From: an uncultured Marvinbryantia sp.
GTDB lineage: Bacteria; Bacillota; Clostridia; Lachnospirales; Lachnospiraceae
NCBI GenBank assembly: GCA_934373455.1
Contig: CAKRON010000053.1
Span: 1-18,833 of the forward strand
Direction of reading: 5' to 3'
Length of the DNA stretch: 18,833 bases
How positions within the stretch are numbered: position 1 is the first letter of the stretch; every line of letters begins with the position of its first letter. This document shows, one piece after another, positions 1 to 6,753 of this stretch. The position numbers and the translations under genes were made by a program. The notes under the pieces were generated by a model. The model was given only the letters and a program-made list of their open reading frames with translations. It searched no databases and was not told the origin of the DNA.

Positions 1-5
1 CGGAT

Positions 6-263
6 ATGGTAAGCAGAATTGTAGAAATTACAAACAAATCCGGATTGCATGTACGCCCTGCGGCACGTCTTTCCAAAGCGGCAGAGCAATGTACATCAAA
101 AGTTGAAATCGTATATGAAGGAGCAGTGATTAATGCAAAGAGTCTTTTGAACATTGTTTCAAAAGCAATTGCAAGGGGAACAAAAGTGGAGCTTCGTTGT
201 ACCGGAGCAAATGAAGCAGCTGATCTGGATTATATGACGGAAGCATTTCAGAATCTGGAATAA
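6..263 (+). CDS. HPr family phosphocarrier protein
   Basis: An 85-residue protein of normal HPr length. HPr carries phosphate from enzyme I to sugar-specific PTS permeases in the cytoplasm, and in Firmicutes it also signals carbon status through CcpA. The active-site motif GLHVRPA places the phospho-histidine at H15 with R17 next to it, and S46 lies in AKSLLNIVS, the position phosphorylated by HPr kinase in Firmicutes. Keeping both H15 and S46 argues for a true HPr rather than the Crh paralogue, which lacks the histidine. The ATG is only 5 bases from the window edge, so its ribosome binding site is not visible; the start is accepted because MVSRIVEI matches the usual HPr N-terminus. In many Clostridia a HPr/Crh gene follows whiA, but the upstream gene lies outside the window. 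nth starts 11 bp downstream, so the two are probably co-transcribed. Confidence 0.93.
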   Translation: MVSRIVEITNKSGLHVRPAARLSKAAEQCTSKVEIVYEGAVINAKSLLNIVSKAIARGTKVELRCTGANEAADLDYMTEAFQNLE

Positions 264-274
264 GGATATAGGAT

Positions 275-907
275 ATGACAACAGAAGAATTGGCATTGGA
301 AGTCGTACAGCGACTGGAAAAAGAATATCCAGATGCAGGATGTACACTGGATTATAATGAAGCATGGAAACTACTGGTCAGTGTCAGGCTGGCAGCACAG
401 TGTACCGATGCAAGAGTGAATGTAGTAGTAAAAGGTTTATTTGAAAAATATCCGAGTGTGGCTGCACTGGCGGCGGCAGATGTGGAAGACATTGAAGCAA
501 TTGTAAAGCCATGTGGTTTGGGAAAAAGCAAGGCACGAGACATCAGTGCCTGTATGAAGATGCTTCATGAAAAGTATCAGGATCAGGTTCCGGATCAGTT
601 CGACCAGTTACTGGAGCTTCCGGGAGTAGGAAGAAAAAGTGCGAATCTCATCATGGGAGATGTATTTCAAAAACCAGCTATTGTGACGGATACACATTGT
701 ATCAGACTTTGCAATCGTATTGGTCTGGTAGATCACATCAAAGAGCCGAAAAAAGTAGAGATGGCATTATGGAAGATTATTCCGCCAGAAAAGGGCAGTG
801 ATTTCTGCCACAGACTGGTGATCCACGGAAGAGAAGTCTGTACCGCAAGAACAAAGCCATATTGTGACAGATGCTGTCTGGAAGACATTTGTAAAAAAGA
901 AATATAA
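275..907 (+). CDS. nth: Endonuclease III (DNA glycosylase/AP lyase)
   Basis: A 210-residue base-excision-repair enzyme that removes oxidised pyrimidines and cuts at abasic sites; length is normal for the family. The helix-hairpin-helix motif LPGVGRKSANLIMG is at about 115-128, with the catalytic lysine K121 (K120 in the E. coli enzyme). The catalytic aspartate is D139 in VTDTHCIRL (D138 in E. coli). A C-terminal iron-sulfur cluster is formed by C189, C197, C200 and C206. The first spacing is C-X7-C, one residue longer than the C-X6-C-X2-C-X5-C of the E. coli enzyme, and an extra C201 follows C200. A ribosome binding site (TAAGGAT) overlaps the stop of the HPr gene, which supports this start and translational linkage. 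The gene ends at a hairpin terminator before the convergent argG. Confidence 0.95.
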   Translation: MTTEELALEVVQRLEKEYPDAGCTLDYNEAWKLLVSVRLAAQCTDARVNVVVKGLFEKYPSVAALAAADVEDIEAIVKPCGLGKSKARDISACMKMLHEKYQDQVPDQFDQLLELPGVGRKSANLIMGDVFQKPAIVTDTHCIRLCNRIGLVDHIKEPKKVEMALWKIIPPEKGSDFCHRLVIHGREVCTARTKPYCDRCCLEDICKKEI

Positions 908-910
908 AAG

Positions 911-970
911 ATGGAAGATGACTCATCACCTGTACTTTGCTTAGAGGTGAGAGACATCTTCCATTTTTTT
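911..970 (+). terminator. Intrinsic terminator between convergent nth and argG
   Basis: A perfect 10-bp inverted repeat, ATGGAAGATG (911-920) and CATCTTCCAT (955-964), runs directly into a seven-T tract (964-970). A smaller inner pairing (TCACC with GGTGA) shortens the loop. It starts 3 bp after the nth stop and ends 12 bp before the argG stop on the other strand. On the minus strand the hairpin is followed by only a short T run (CTTTTATATT), so it probably terminates nth strongly and argG less efficiently. Confidence 0.85.
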
Positions 971-982
971 GGAATTTAAGGT

Positions 983-2209
983 TTATTTTTTATTCTTTTC
1001 TACTTCCATAAGCTTCATGGCACGAACCTTTAATGGAAGACCAAACAGTGTGATAAATCCGCTTGCATCGTTGTGGTCATACATATCACCAGTTGTGAAA
1101 GAAGCAAGAGATTCGTTGTAAAGGCTGTATGGAGAAGTTGTGCCGGCTTTGATGATGTTGCCCTTGTAAAGTTTGAATTTTACTTCACCGGTTACATATT
1201 TCTGGGTGCTCTTTACAAATGCCTGAAGAGCTTCGCTCAGTGGAGTGAACCATTTTCCTTCGTAAACAACCTGAGCCAGCTGGCTTCCAAGTTTTTTCTT
1301 GGTTTCCATAGTTTCACGGTCAAGGCACAGTTCTTCCAGCTGATCATGAGCTTCCATCAGGATGGTTCCGCCAGGAGTTTCATAAACACCACGGGATTTC
1401 ATACCAACCACACGGTTTTCTACAATATCTACGATACCGATTCCATGTTTTCCGCCCAGAGCATTGAGTTCACGGATAATATCAGAAACTTTCATTTCTT
1501 TTCCATTTACACTCTTTGGAACACCTTCTTCAAATGTCATGGTAACATATTCTCCCTCATCCGGAGCTTTTTCCGGTGTCACACCAAGAACCAGCATATG
1601 ATCATAATTTGGTGCATTGGAAGGATCTTCCAGTTCCAGACCTTCATGGCTGATATGCCATAAGTTACGGTCACGGCTGTAGCTGTGGCTCATATCAAAT
1701 GGAAGATCAATACCATGTTTTTTACAGAATTCGATTTCATCATCACGAGACTGCATGGTCCATACATCAGTCATTCTCCAAGGAGCGATGACTTTCAGAT
1801 CAGGAGCCAGAGCTTTGATAGCCAGTTCAAAACGAATCTGGTCATTTCCTTTACCGGTTGCACCATGGCAGATAGTAGTAGCGCCTTCTTTTCTTGCGAT
1901 CTCTACCAGACGTTTTGCGATGACTGGTCTTGCCATAGAAGTTCCGAGAAGATATTTATGTTCATATACAGCACCTGCCTGTACACATGGAACAATAACA
2001 TCATCACAAAACTCATCTGTTACATCTTCAATATATAATTTAGCTGCTCCGGATAATTTCGCTCTTTCATCCAGACCATCCAGTTCATTGCCCTGTCCGC
2101 AGTTTACACAGCAGCAGATAACATCATAATCAAAATTTTCTTTTAACCATGGAATCATGGCAGTAGTGTCCAGCCCACCGGAATAAGCCAGAATAACTTT
2201 TTCTTTCAT
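983..2209 (-). CDS. argG: Argininosuccinate synthase
   Basis: A 408-residue enzyme that joins citrulline and aspartate using ATP to make argininosuccinate, the penultimate step of arginine synthesis. The N-terminus MKEKVILAYSGGLDT has the PP-loop ATP pyrophosphatase motif SGGLDT at 10-15. Further family segments are visible, including ATGKGNDQIRFE and SRDRNLWHIS in the synthase core. Length is typical. On the minus strand an AGGAGG ribosome binding site lies about 7 bases before the ATG. It is divergent from argC, with which it shares a 282-bp spacer carrying palindromic operator-like sites, and appears monocistronic: argH does not follow, and the convergent nth terminator comes next. The 5' leader has a 7-bp hairpin just upstream of the ribosome binding site. 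Confidence 0.97.
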   Translation of the reverse strand: MKEKVILAYSGGLDTTAMIPWLKENFDYDVICCCVNCGQGNELDGLDERAKLSGAAKLYIEDVTDEFCDDVIVPCVQAGAVYEHKYLLGTSMARPVIAKRLVEIARKEGATTICHGATGKGNDQIRFELAIKALAPDLKVIAPWRMTDVWTMQSRDDEIEFCKKHGIDLPFDMSHSYSRDRNLWHISHEGLELEDPSNAPNYDHMLVLGVTPEKAPDEGEYVTMTFEEGVPKSVNGKEMKVSDIIRELNALGGKHGIGIVDIVENRVVGMKSRGVYETPGGTILMEAHDQLEELCLDRETMETKKKLGSQLAQVVYEGKWFTPLSEALQAFVKSTQKYVTGEVKFKLYKGNIIKAGTTSPYSLYNESLASFTTGDMYDHNDASGFITLFGLPLKVRAMKLMEVEKNKK

Positions 2210-2230
2210 ATTATTAATCCTCCTGTTTTT

Positions 2231-2251
2231 GACAAACCAGATATGTTTGTC
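2231..2251 (-). promoter_or_regulatory. Hairpin in the argG 5' leader
   Basis: GACAAAC (2231-2237) and GTTTGTC (2245-2251) are perfect inverted copies around a 7-base loop. In the argG transcript this 7-bp stem would end about 5 bases before the AGGAGG ribosome binding site, in a predicted leader of only about 48 nt. It could affect translation or mRNA stability, or be a DNA operator. No T tract fits a terminator. Confidence 0.5.
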
Positions 2252-2263
2252 TGACTAGGATTT

Positions 2264-2292
2264 ACTATACATCATTTAAAGAAGGTTTGCAA
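2264..2292 (-). promoter_or_regulatory. Sigma-A-type promoter for argG
   Basis: On the minus strand a -35 TTGCAA (2287-2292) and a -10 TATAGT (2264-2269) are separated by 17 bp. This predicts a transcript start near 2257 and a leader of about 48 nt before the argG ATG at 2209. The identification is by motif only. Confidence 0.6.
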
Positions 2293-2310
2293 TATCAAAT
2301 TTGACAGTAT

Positions 2311-2324
2311 TACATAATTATACA
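2311..2324. promoter_or_regulatory. ARG-box-like palindrome near the argG promoter
   Basis: TACATAATTATACA is an imperfect palindrome with the 5-4-5 layout of arginine-repressor (ArgR/AhrC) half sites, though it has A rather than G at the second position. Its edge is about 18 bp upstream of the predicted argG -35. It may be an operator for the divergent pair or simply AT-rich upstream DNA. Confidence 0.35.
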
Positions 2325-2342
2325 AATAAAAACCGTAACATA

Positions 2343-2398
2343 TGCATAAATATAAAAAAATACTTGCATAATATGCAATACAAATGTATAATTATGCA
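2343..2398. promoter_or_regulatory. Three phased ARG-box-like sites between argG and argC
   Basis: Three related sites lie in series: TGCATAAATATAAA (2343-2356, right half degenerate), TTGCATAATATGCAA (2364-2378, perfect 6-bp arms) and TGTATAATTATGCA (2385-2398). The last matches the TGNAT-W4-ATNCA layout of the ArgR/AhrC ARG box. Their centres are about 21 bp apart, the spacing of tandem ARG boxes in E. coli. The position between two divergent arginine genes supports control by an arginine repressor. They lie upstream of both -35 elements rather than over them, and the regulator itself is not in the window. Confidence 0.55.
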
Positions 2399-2426
2399 AT
2401 CACAAAAAATTTTAATAAACTGTATC

Positions 2427-2455
2427 TTGAAATGTGAAAAAAATAAAGGTATGAT
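2427..2455 (+). promoter_or_regulatory. Sigma-A-type promoter for the argC operon
   Basis: A -35 TTGAAA (2427-2432) and a -10 TATGAT (2450-2455) are spaced by exactly 17 bp, which predicts a start near 2462 and a leader of about 30 nt before the argC ATG. A short palindrome, TGATATAAAATCA (2452-2464), overlaps the -10 and could be a further repressor contact. Confidence 0.7.
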
Positions 2456-2491
2456 ATAAAATCAAACAGATCACAGGAAGGAAGAAAGAGT

Positions 2492-3532
2492 ATGATAAAA
2501 GCAGGTATAATAGGTGCTACCGGTTATGCGGGAGCAGAGATAGTAAGGTTATTAATGGGACACCCAGAAGTAGAAATTAAGTGGTATGGTTCCAGAAGCT
2601 ATATTGATCAGAGATACGCAGATATTTACCGCAACATGTTTCAGATAGTAGAAGATGTGTGTAAAGATGACAATCTGGATAAACTGGCAGATGAAGTCGA
2701 TGTAATTTTTACAGCAACCCCTCAGGGTTTTTGTGCATCTGTGATCAATGAAGAGATTCTGGCAAAAGCAAAAGTGATTGATTTAAGTGCTGACTTCCGA
2801 ATTAAAGATGTGGGAATTTATGAAAAATGGTATGGCATTGAACATAAATCACCAGAGTATATAAAGGAAGCAGTGTATGGACTCTGTGAGATTAACAGAG
2901 AAGATATTAAAAAAGCAAGAATTGTAGCAAATCCTGGATGTTACACAACTTGCAGTATTCTTTCACTGTATCCACTGGTAAAAGAAGGACTGATTGATCC
3001 ATCTACAATTATTATAGATGCCAAATCAGGAACATCGGGAGCAGGAAGAGGCGCTAAAGTGGATAATCTTTTCTGTGAAGTAAATGAGAATATGAAGGCT
3101 TATGGTGTAGCCACTCACAGACATACACCGGAGATTGAAGAACAGCTGGGATATGCTGCAGGTGAAGAGATTGTCCTGAATTTTACGCCACATTTGGTGC
3201 CGATGAACAGAGGCATTTTGGTAACTGCTTATGCAGCATTAAAAGAAAAGGTATCTTATGAAACTGTAAAAGCTGCTTATGACAAATATTATGCAAAAGA
3301 GAAATTTGTTCGTGTCCTGGATAAAGATGTCTGCCCACAGACAAAATGGGTGGAAGGAAGCAATTACGTAGACGTGAATTTTAAAATTGATGAACGCACT
3401 GGCAGAGTGATTGTGATGGGAGCTCTTGATAATCTGGTAAAGGGAGCCGCAGGACAGGCAGTTCAGAATATGAATCTGGTTTTTGGACTGGAAGAAAGTA
3501 TGGGACTGGATCTGGTACCGATGTTCCCATAA
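2492..3532 (+). CDS. argC: N-acetyl-gamma-glutamyl-phosphate reductase
   Basis: A 346-residue NADPH-dependent enzyme that reduces N-acetylglutamyl phosphate to the semialdehyde, the third step of ornithine synthesis. The N-terminal Rossmann motif GIIGATGYAGAE is at 5-16. The catalytic cysteine is C150 in the family motif NPGCYTT. The segment KSGTSGAGRGAK in the catalytic domain is also characteristic. Length is typical of the about 345-residue bacterial form. An AGGAAGGA ribosome binding site (about 2475-2482) precedes the ATG. It is the first gene of a tight operon with the GNAT, argB and argD genes (gaps of about 15-24 bp), read from the promoter at 2427-2455 and divergent from argG. Confidence 0.97.
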   Translation: MIKAGIIGATGYAGAEIVRLLMGHPEVEIKWYGSRSYIDQRYADIYRNMFQIVEDVCKDDNLDKLADEVDVIFTATPQGFCASVINEEILAKAKVIDLSADFRIKDVGIYEKWYGIEHKSPEYIKEAVYGLCEINREDIKKARIVANPGCYTTCSILSLYPLVKEGLIDPSTIIIDAKSGTSGAGRGAKVDNLFCEVNENMKAYGVATHRHTPEIEEQLGYAAGEEIVLNFTPHLVPMNRGILVTAYAALKEKVSYETVKAAYDKYYAKEKFVRVLDKDVCPQTKWVEGSNYVDVNFKIDERTGRVIVMGALDNLVKGAAGQAVQNMNLVFGLEESMGLDLVPMFP

Positions 3533-3547
3533 GAAAGCTGAGGAATT

Positions 3548-4006
3548 ATGAAAAAAGAGATAGTGATTCGTGCAATGAAAATAGAAGACTATGACCAGGT
3601 ACATGCACTCTGGATGAAGATCAGCGGATTTGGAATACGAAGTATGGATGATTCAAAAGAAGGTGTGGAAAGATTCTTAAAAAGAAATCCATATTGTAGT
3701 GTAGTGGCAGAAAAAGATGGTCAGATTGTCGGCAGTATCTTATGTGGACATGATGGCAGGCGAGGATGTCTGTATCATGTCTGTGTTCATCCGGATTACC
3801 GGAAGCAGGGAATCGGAAAATCTATGGTAGTGTTTGCCATGCAGGCACTGAAGCGGGAAGAGATCAACAAGGTTTGTTTGATAGCTTTTACTACAAATGA
3901 TATCGGGAATGCATTCTGGAATGAGATTGGCTGGACAAAACGAGAAGATCTGAATTATTACGATTTTACATTAAACGAAGAAAATATCACTGCATTTAAT
4001 CAATAA
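3548..4006 (+). CDS. GNAT N-acetyltransferase inside the arginine operon
   Basis: A 152-residue single-domain GNAT protein. The acetyl-CoA pyrophosphate-binding motif RKQGIG is at 85-90 after the typical beta strand LYHVCVHPDY (75-84), and the C-terminal part has NAFWNEIGW, the usual GNAT motif B region. Overall it resembles the YpeA-like acetyltransferases. It lies 15 bp after argC and 24 bp before argB, with its own GAGGAA ribosome binding site, so it is an integral part of the arginine operon. In many Firmicutes this slot holds argJ, which supplies N-acetylglutamate. Inference: this protein may be a short-form N-acetylglutamate synthase. The family has diverse substrates, so it could also acetylate another amine. 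The acetyltransferase call is firm; the substrate is not. Confidence 0.88.
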   Translation: MKKEIVIRAMKIEDYDQVHALWMKISGFGIRSMDDSKEGVERFLKRNPYCSVVAEKDGQIVGSILCGHDGRRGCLYHVCVHPDYRKQGIGKSMVVFAMQALKREEINKVCLIAFTTNDIGNAFWNEIGWTKREDLNYYDFTLNEENITAFNQ

Positions 4007-4030
4007 ATGATATTTGGAAAGGAAGGAAAC

Positions 4031-4912
4031 ATGGAAACATTAGAAAACTGGCAGGAAAAAGCGGAGGTCTTAATTGAGGCCCTTCCATATATACAGAGAT
4101 TTCGCGGAAAAATTATTGTAGTAAAATATGGCGGCAGTGCTATGGTAGACCACGAATTGAAAAAGAGCGTGATTCGTGATGTGGCACTTTTGAAGCTTGT
4201 GGGATTTCGTCCGATCATTGTACATGGCGGAGGAAAAGAAATAACAAAATGGGTAAATAAGGCCGGGCTGGAAACCAACTTTGTCAATGGACTTCGTGTA
4301 ACGGATAAAGATACCATGGAAATTGCAGAGATGGTACTGAACAAGATAAATAAAGGTCTTGTTTCCATGATGGAAAAAGTGGGAATTCATGCAGTTGGAA
4401 TCAGTGGAAAAGACGGTACGACTTTAAGAGTAGATAAAAAACTTTCAAAAGGACAGGATATCGGATTTGTAGGCGAGATCAAAGAAGTAAACACAAGACT
4501 TCTGGAAGAGCTGCTGGATAATGATCTGGTTCCGGTTGTCTGCCCAATAGGATCTGATGATGAATATCATTCTTATAATATCAATGCAGATGATGCAGCA
4601 TGTGCGATTGCTTCGGCTATGGGAGCTGCAAAACTGGCATTTCTGACCGATATTGAAGGGGTATATGAAGATCCGTTGAAGAAAGAAACATTAATTTCCA
4701 GAATGACAGTCAGTGAAACAGAAAAATTTCTTGCCAGCGGAAATGTCGGAGGAGGAATGCTTCCAAAACTTCAGAACTGCATCGATGCGATTAAGACTGG
4801 CGTTTCCAGAGTTCATATTCTGGATGGAAGGATTGCACATTGTCTGCTGCTGGAATTCTTTACAGATAAAGGTATCGGTACAGCAATTATTGCGGATGAC
4901 GAAGAAGAATAA
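4031..4912 (+). CDS. argB: Acetylglutamate kinase, arginine-sensitive type
   Basis: A 293-residue amino acid kinase that phosphorylates N-acetylglutamate with ATP, the usual control step of cyclic arginine pathways. Visible motifs: VVKYGGSAM with catalytic K32, the substrate loop IVHGGGKE (63-70), [12 protein letters not shown] (184-195) with catalytic D188, and GGMLPKL with K246. The roughly 25 residues before the first strand ([20 protein letters not shown]) match the N-terminal helix found in hexameric, arginine-inhibited enzymes such as that of Thermotoga and absent from E. coli ArgB. I chose the ATG at 4031 because GGAAAGGAAGG lies just before it; an in-frame ATG at 4007, directly after the previous stop, has no ribosome binding site. 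argD follows 15 bp downstream. Confidence 0.96.
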   Translation: METLENWQEKAEVLIEALPYIQRFRGKIIVVKYGGSAMVDHELKKSVIRDVALLKLVGFRPIIVHGGGKEITKWVNKAGLETNFVNGLRVTDKDTMEIAEMVLNKINKGLVSMMEKVGIHAVGISGKDGTTLRVDKKLSKGQDIGFVGEIKEVNTRLLEELLDNDLVPVVCPIGSDDEYHSYNINADDAACAIASAMGAAKLAFLTDIEGVYEDPLKKETLISRMTVSETEKFLASGNVGGGMLPKLQNCIDAIKTGVSRVHILDGRIAHCLLLEFFTDKGIGTAIIADDEEE

Positions 4913-4927
4913 GAAAAGAGGAATACT

Positions 4928-6127
4928 ATGAATTCATATATGGAACAGACAGAAAATTATGTACTGCACACATATAATCGTTTCCCGATTGTCCTGGAAT
5001 CTGGAAATGGTGTGTATTTAAAAGATACAGATGGAAAAGAATACCTGGATTTTGCTGCCGGTATTGCGGTATATGCACTGGGATATCATTATCCTGGATA
5101 TGATGAAGCACTGAAAAGTCAGATTGATAAAGTGATGCACACTTCCAATCTTTATTATAATGTTCCAATGGGGGAAGCAGCAGAAAAGCTGATAAAAGCC
5201 AGTGGTATGAGTAAGGTGTTTTTTACAAATAGTGGTGCAGAAGCCATCGAAGGCGCTATTAAAGCAGCGAGAAAGTATGCATGGCTGAAAGATAAGCAGG
5301 CAGATCATGAGATTATCGCGATGAAGCATTCCTTTCATGGACGTAGTGTGGGAGCACTCTCAGTGACCGGTAATGAACATTATCAGGAAGCGTTCCGCCC
5401 ATTAATGGGTGGAGTAAAATTTGCTGATTTTAACGATTTGGACAGTGTAAAAGCCCAGATTACAGATCAGACCTGTGCCATTATTATGGAGACAGTACAG
5501 GGCGAAGGCGGTATTTATCCGGCAGATCTTACATTCTTAAAAGAAGTACGCCAGATCTGTGATGAAAAAGACATTCTGTTGATCCTGGATGAGATTCAGT
5601 GTGGTATGGGACGTACAGGTTCGATGTTTGCATGGCAGCAGTATGGCGTGACACCGGATATTATGACCACTGCCAAAGCGCTTGGCGGCGGCGTACCAGT
5701 TGGAGCATTTGTATTAAATGATAAGGTAGCATCCGCATCGCTGGTTCCGGGAGATCATGGTACTACATATGGCGGAAATCCATTTGCCTGCGCAGCAGTA
5801 TCAAAAATGTTTGATTTATTTGAATCCGGAAAAGTTCTGGAGCATGTCAACGAAATCGCACCATATTTTGAGAAAAAATTGGAAGAACTTATGGAAAAAT
5901 ACGACTGCATTACAGCAAGAAGAGGAAAAGGACTGATGCAGGGGCTGGTTATTGGTAATGGTATCAAGGTAGGCGATATTACAAAGGAAGCTTTAAATCA
6001 TGGTTTGATTGTAATTTCAGCCGGAAGTGATGTACTTCGTATGGTTCCGCCACTGGTAATTGAAAGAAAGCATGTGGATGAATTTATACAGAAATTATCA
6101 GAAACCATAGATGTATTGGTGAAGTAA
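4928..6127 (+). CDS. argD: Acetylornithine aminotransferase
   Basis: A 399-residue class III, PLP-dependent transaminase that converts N-acetylglutamate semialdehyde to N-acetylornithine using glutamate. Seen in order: NSGAEAIEGAIKAARKY (101-117) for cofactor binding, HSFHGRS (134-140), LILDEIQCGMGRTG (218-231) with D221 contacting the pyridine nitrogen, and TTAKALGGG with the Schiff-base lysine K250. Length is that of bacterial ArgD. An AAGAGG site precedes the ATG. It is the last gene of the operon; argF, argJ, argH and carAB are not in the window, so the later steps must be encoded elsewhere. It ends 26 bp before a strong terminator. Related ornithine or GABA aminotransferases share these motifs, but the operon context settles the call. 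Confidence 0.95.
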   Translation: MNSYMEQTENYVLHTYNRFPIVLESGNGVYLKDTDGKEYLDFAAGIAVYALGYHYPGYDEALKSQIDKVMHTSNLYYNVPMGEAAEKLIKASGMSKVFFTNSGAEAIEGAIKAARKYAWLKDKQADHEIIAMKHSFHGRSVGALSVTGNEHYQEAFRPLMGGVKFADFNDLDSVKAQITDQTCAIIMETVQGEGGIYPADLTFLKEVRQICDEKDILLILDEIQCGMGRTGSMFAWQQYGVTPDIMTTAKALGGGVPVGAFVLNDKVASASLVPGDHGTTYGGNPFACAAVSKMFDLFESGKVLEHVNEIAPYFEKKLEELMEKYDCITARRGKGLMQGLVIGNGIKVGDITKEALNHGLIVISAGSDVLRMVPPLVIERKHVDEFIQKLSETIDVLVK

Positions 6128-6153
6128 AAGCAGATATCGGATAATAAGAATAG

Positions 6154-6197
6154 AAAAACTCCTTTTTGATTATACTAAAATTAAAAAGGAGTTTTTT
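6154..6197 (+). terminator. Intrinsic terminator after argD; 3' arm contains the next gene's RBS
   Basis: AAAAACTCCTTTTT (6154-6167) pairs perfectly over 14 bp with AAAAAGGAGTTTTT (6183-6196), with a 15-base loop and a terminal T tract ending at 6197. It fits a rho-independent terminator for the argCBD operon. The ATG of the next gene begins at 6198, so the AAAGGAG in the 3' arm (6185-6191) is also that gene's Shine-Dalgarno sequence. Confidence 0.85.
6171..6176 (+). promoter_or_regulatory. Possible -10 element in the terminator loop
   Basis: TATACT lies inside the loop of the argD terminator, preceded by TTTTTGAT. A transcript from it would start near 6183, at the edge of the 3' arm, giving a very short leader with a free AAAGGAG site. 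No convincing -35 element is seen 16-18 bp upstream, so this is tentative. Confidence 0.35.
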
Positions 6198-6626
6198 ATG
6201 TGTGGAGTAATCGCAGCGTTAGTATCCGGCGCACTTATGAGTATACAGGGTGTATTTAACACAGATCTGACAAAACAAACAAGTTTATGGGTTTCGGCAT
6301 CGTTTGTACAATTTACAGCGCTTTTCGCCTGTCTGATCGCATGGCAGATTTGTGATCGCACCAGTTTTCGAAGTATTCTGGAAGTATCAGATAAGTATAT
6401 ATTATTGGGTGGAATCATTGGAGCTTTTATTACGGCAACGGTAATATTGGGAACGAAATCGCTTGGTCCGGCCAGAGCGGCGATGCTGATTGTTCTTGCT
6501 CAGATTACAGCAGCCTGGCTGATAGAATTAGCCGGAGTCTTCGGAATGGAAAAACAGGAATTTTCAATGCGAAAACTGATTGGCCTGCTGATTGCAGCAG
6601 CAGGAGTTATTACATTTGAATTATAA
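6198..6626 (+). CDS. Small DMT/YdcZ (DUF606)-type membrane protein
   Basis: A 142-residue, highly hydrophobic protein with about five predicted membrane segments (roughly 2-20, 31-51, 68-87, 93-115 and 124-141). The spacing and phrases such as GALMSIQGVFNTDL near the N-terminus and GPARAAMLIVLAQITAAWLIE suit the YdcZ/DUF606 group of the drug/metabolite transporter superfamily; proteins in this group are half-size and probably work as dimers. The substrate cannot be read from sequence. The ATG lies 6 bases after an AAAGGAG site within the argD terminator hairpin. It stands alone: 127 bp with a new promoter separate it from comEA, and no terminator is obvious at its own end. Confidence 0.8.
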   Translation: MCGVIAALVSGALMSIQGVFNTDLTKQTSLWVSASFVQFTALFACLIAWQICDRTSFRSILEVSDKYILLGGIIGAFITATVILGTKSLGPARAAMLIVLAQITAAWLIELAGVFGMEKQEFSMRKLIGLLIAAAGVITFEL

Positions 6627-6653
6627 AAATGTTACAGAAATCCAAAATTGCTA

Positions 6654-6682
6654 TTGTAATTTAGGGAAAAGTTCGTTAGAAT
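6654..6682 (+). promoter_or_regulatory. Candidate promoter for the comEA gene cluster
   Basis: TTGTAA (6654-6659) and TAGAAT (6677-6682) are separated by 17 bp, which predicts a start near 6689 and a leader of about 65 nt before the comEA ATG at 6754. It is the only plausible promoter I see in the 127-bp gap. Confidence 0.5.
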
Positions 6683-6753
6683 ATGAATGATTGCATCAGA
6701 TTGCGATCATGTTCAGGGAAGTTCCTAAGGAGATTATCCAAAGGAGCAGACAA

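Noticed and set aside
1073..1663. Long plus-strand open frame (196 codons) opposite argG
   Set aside because: It is antisense to the conserved argG coding region, has no ribosome binding site and reads as an unrecognisable Cys/Phe-rich peptide.
2295..2304. TCAAATTTGA palindrome beside the argG -35
   Set aside because: A 10-bp AT-rich palindrome is easily found by chance in this spacer, and it does not match the ARG-box layout of the neighbouring sites.
4007..4030. Upstream ATG for argB, directly after the GNAT stop
   Set aside because: No ribosome binding site precedes it, whereas the ATG at 4031 has a strong one and gives the usual N-terminus.
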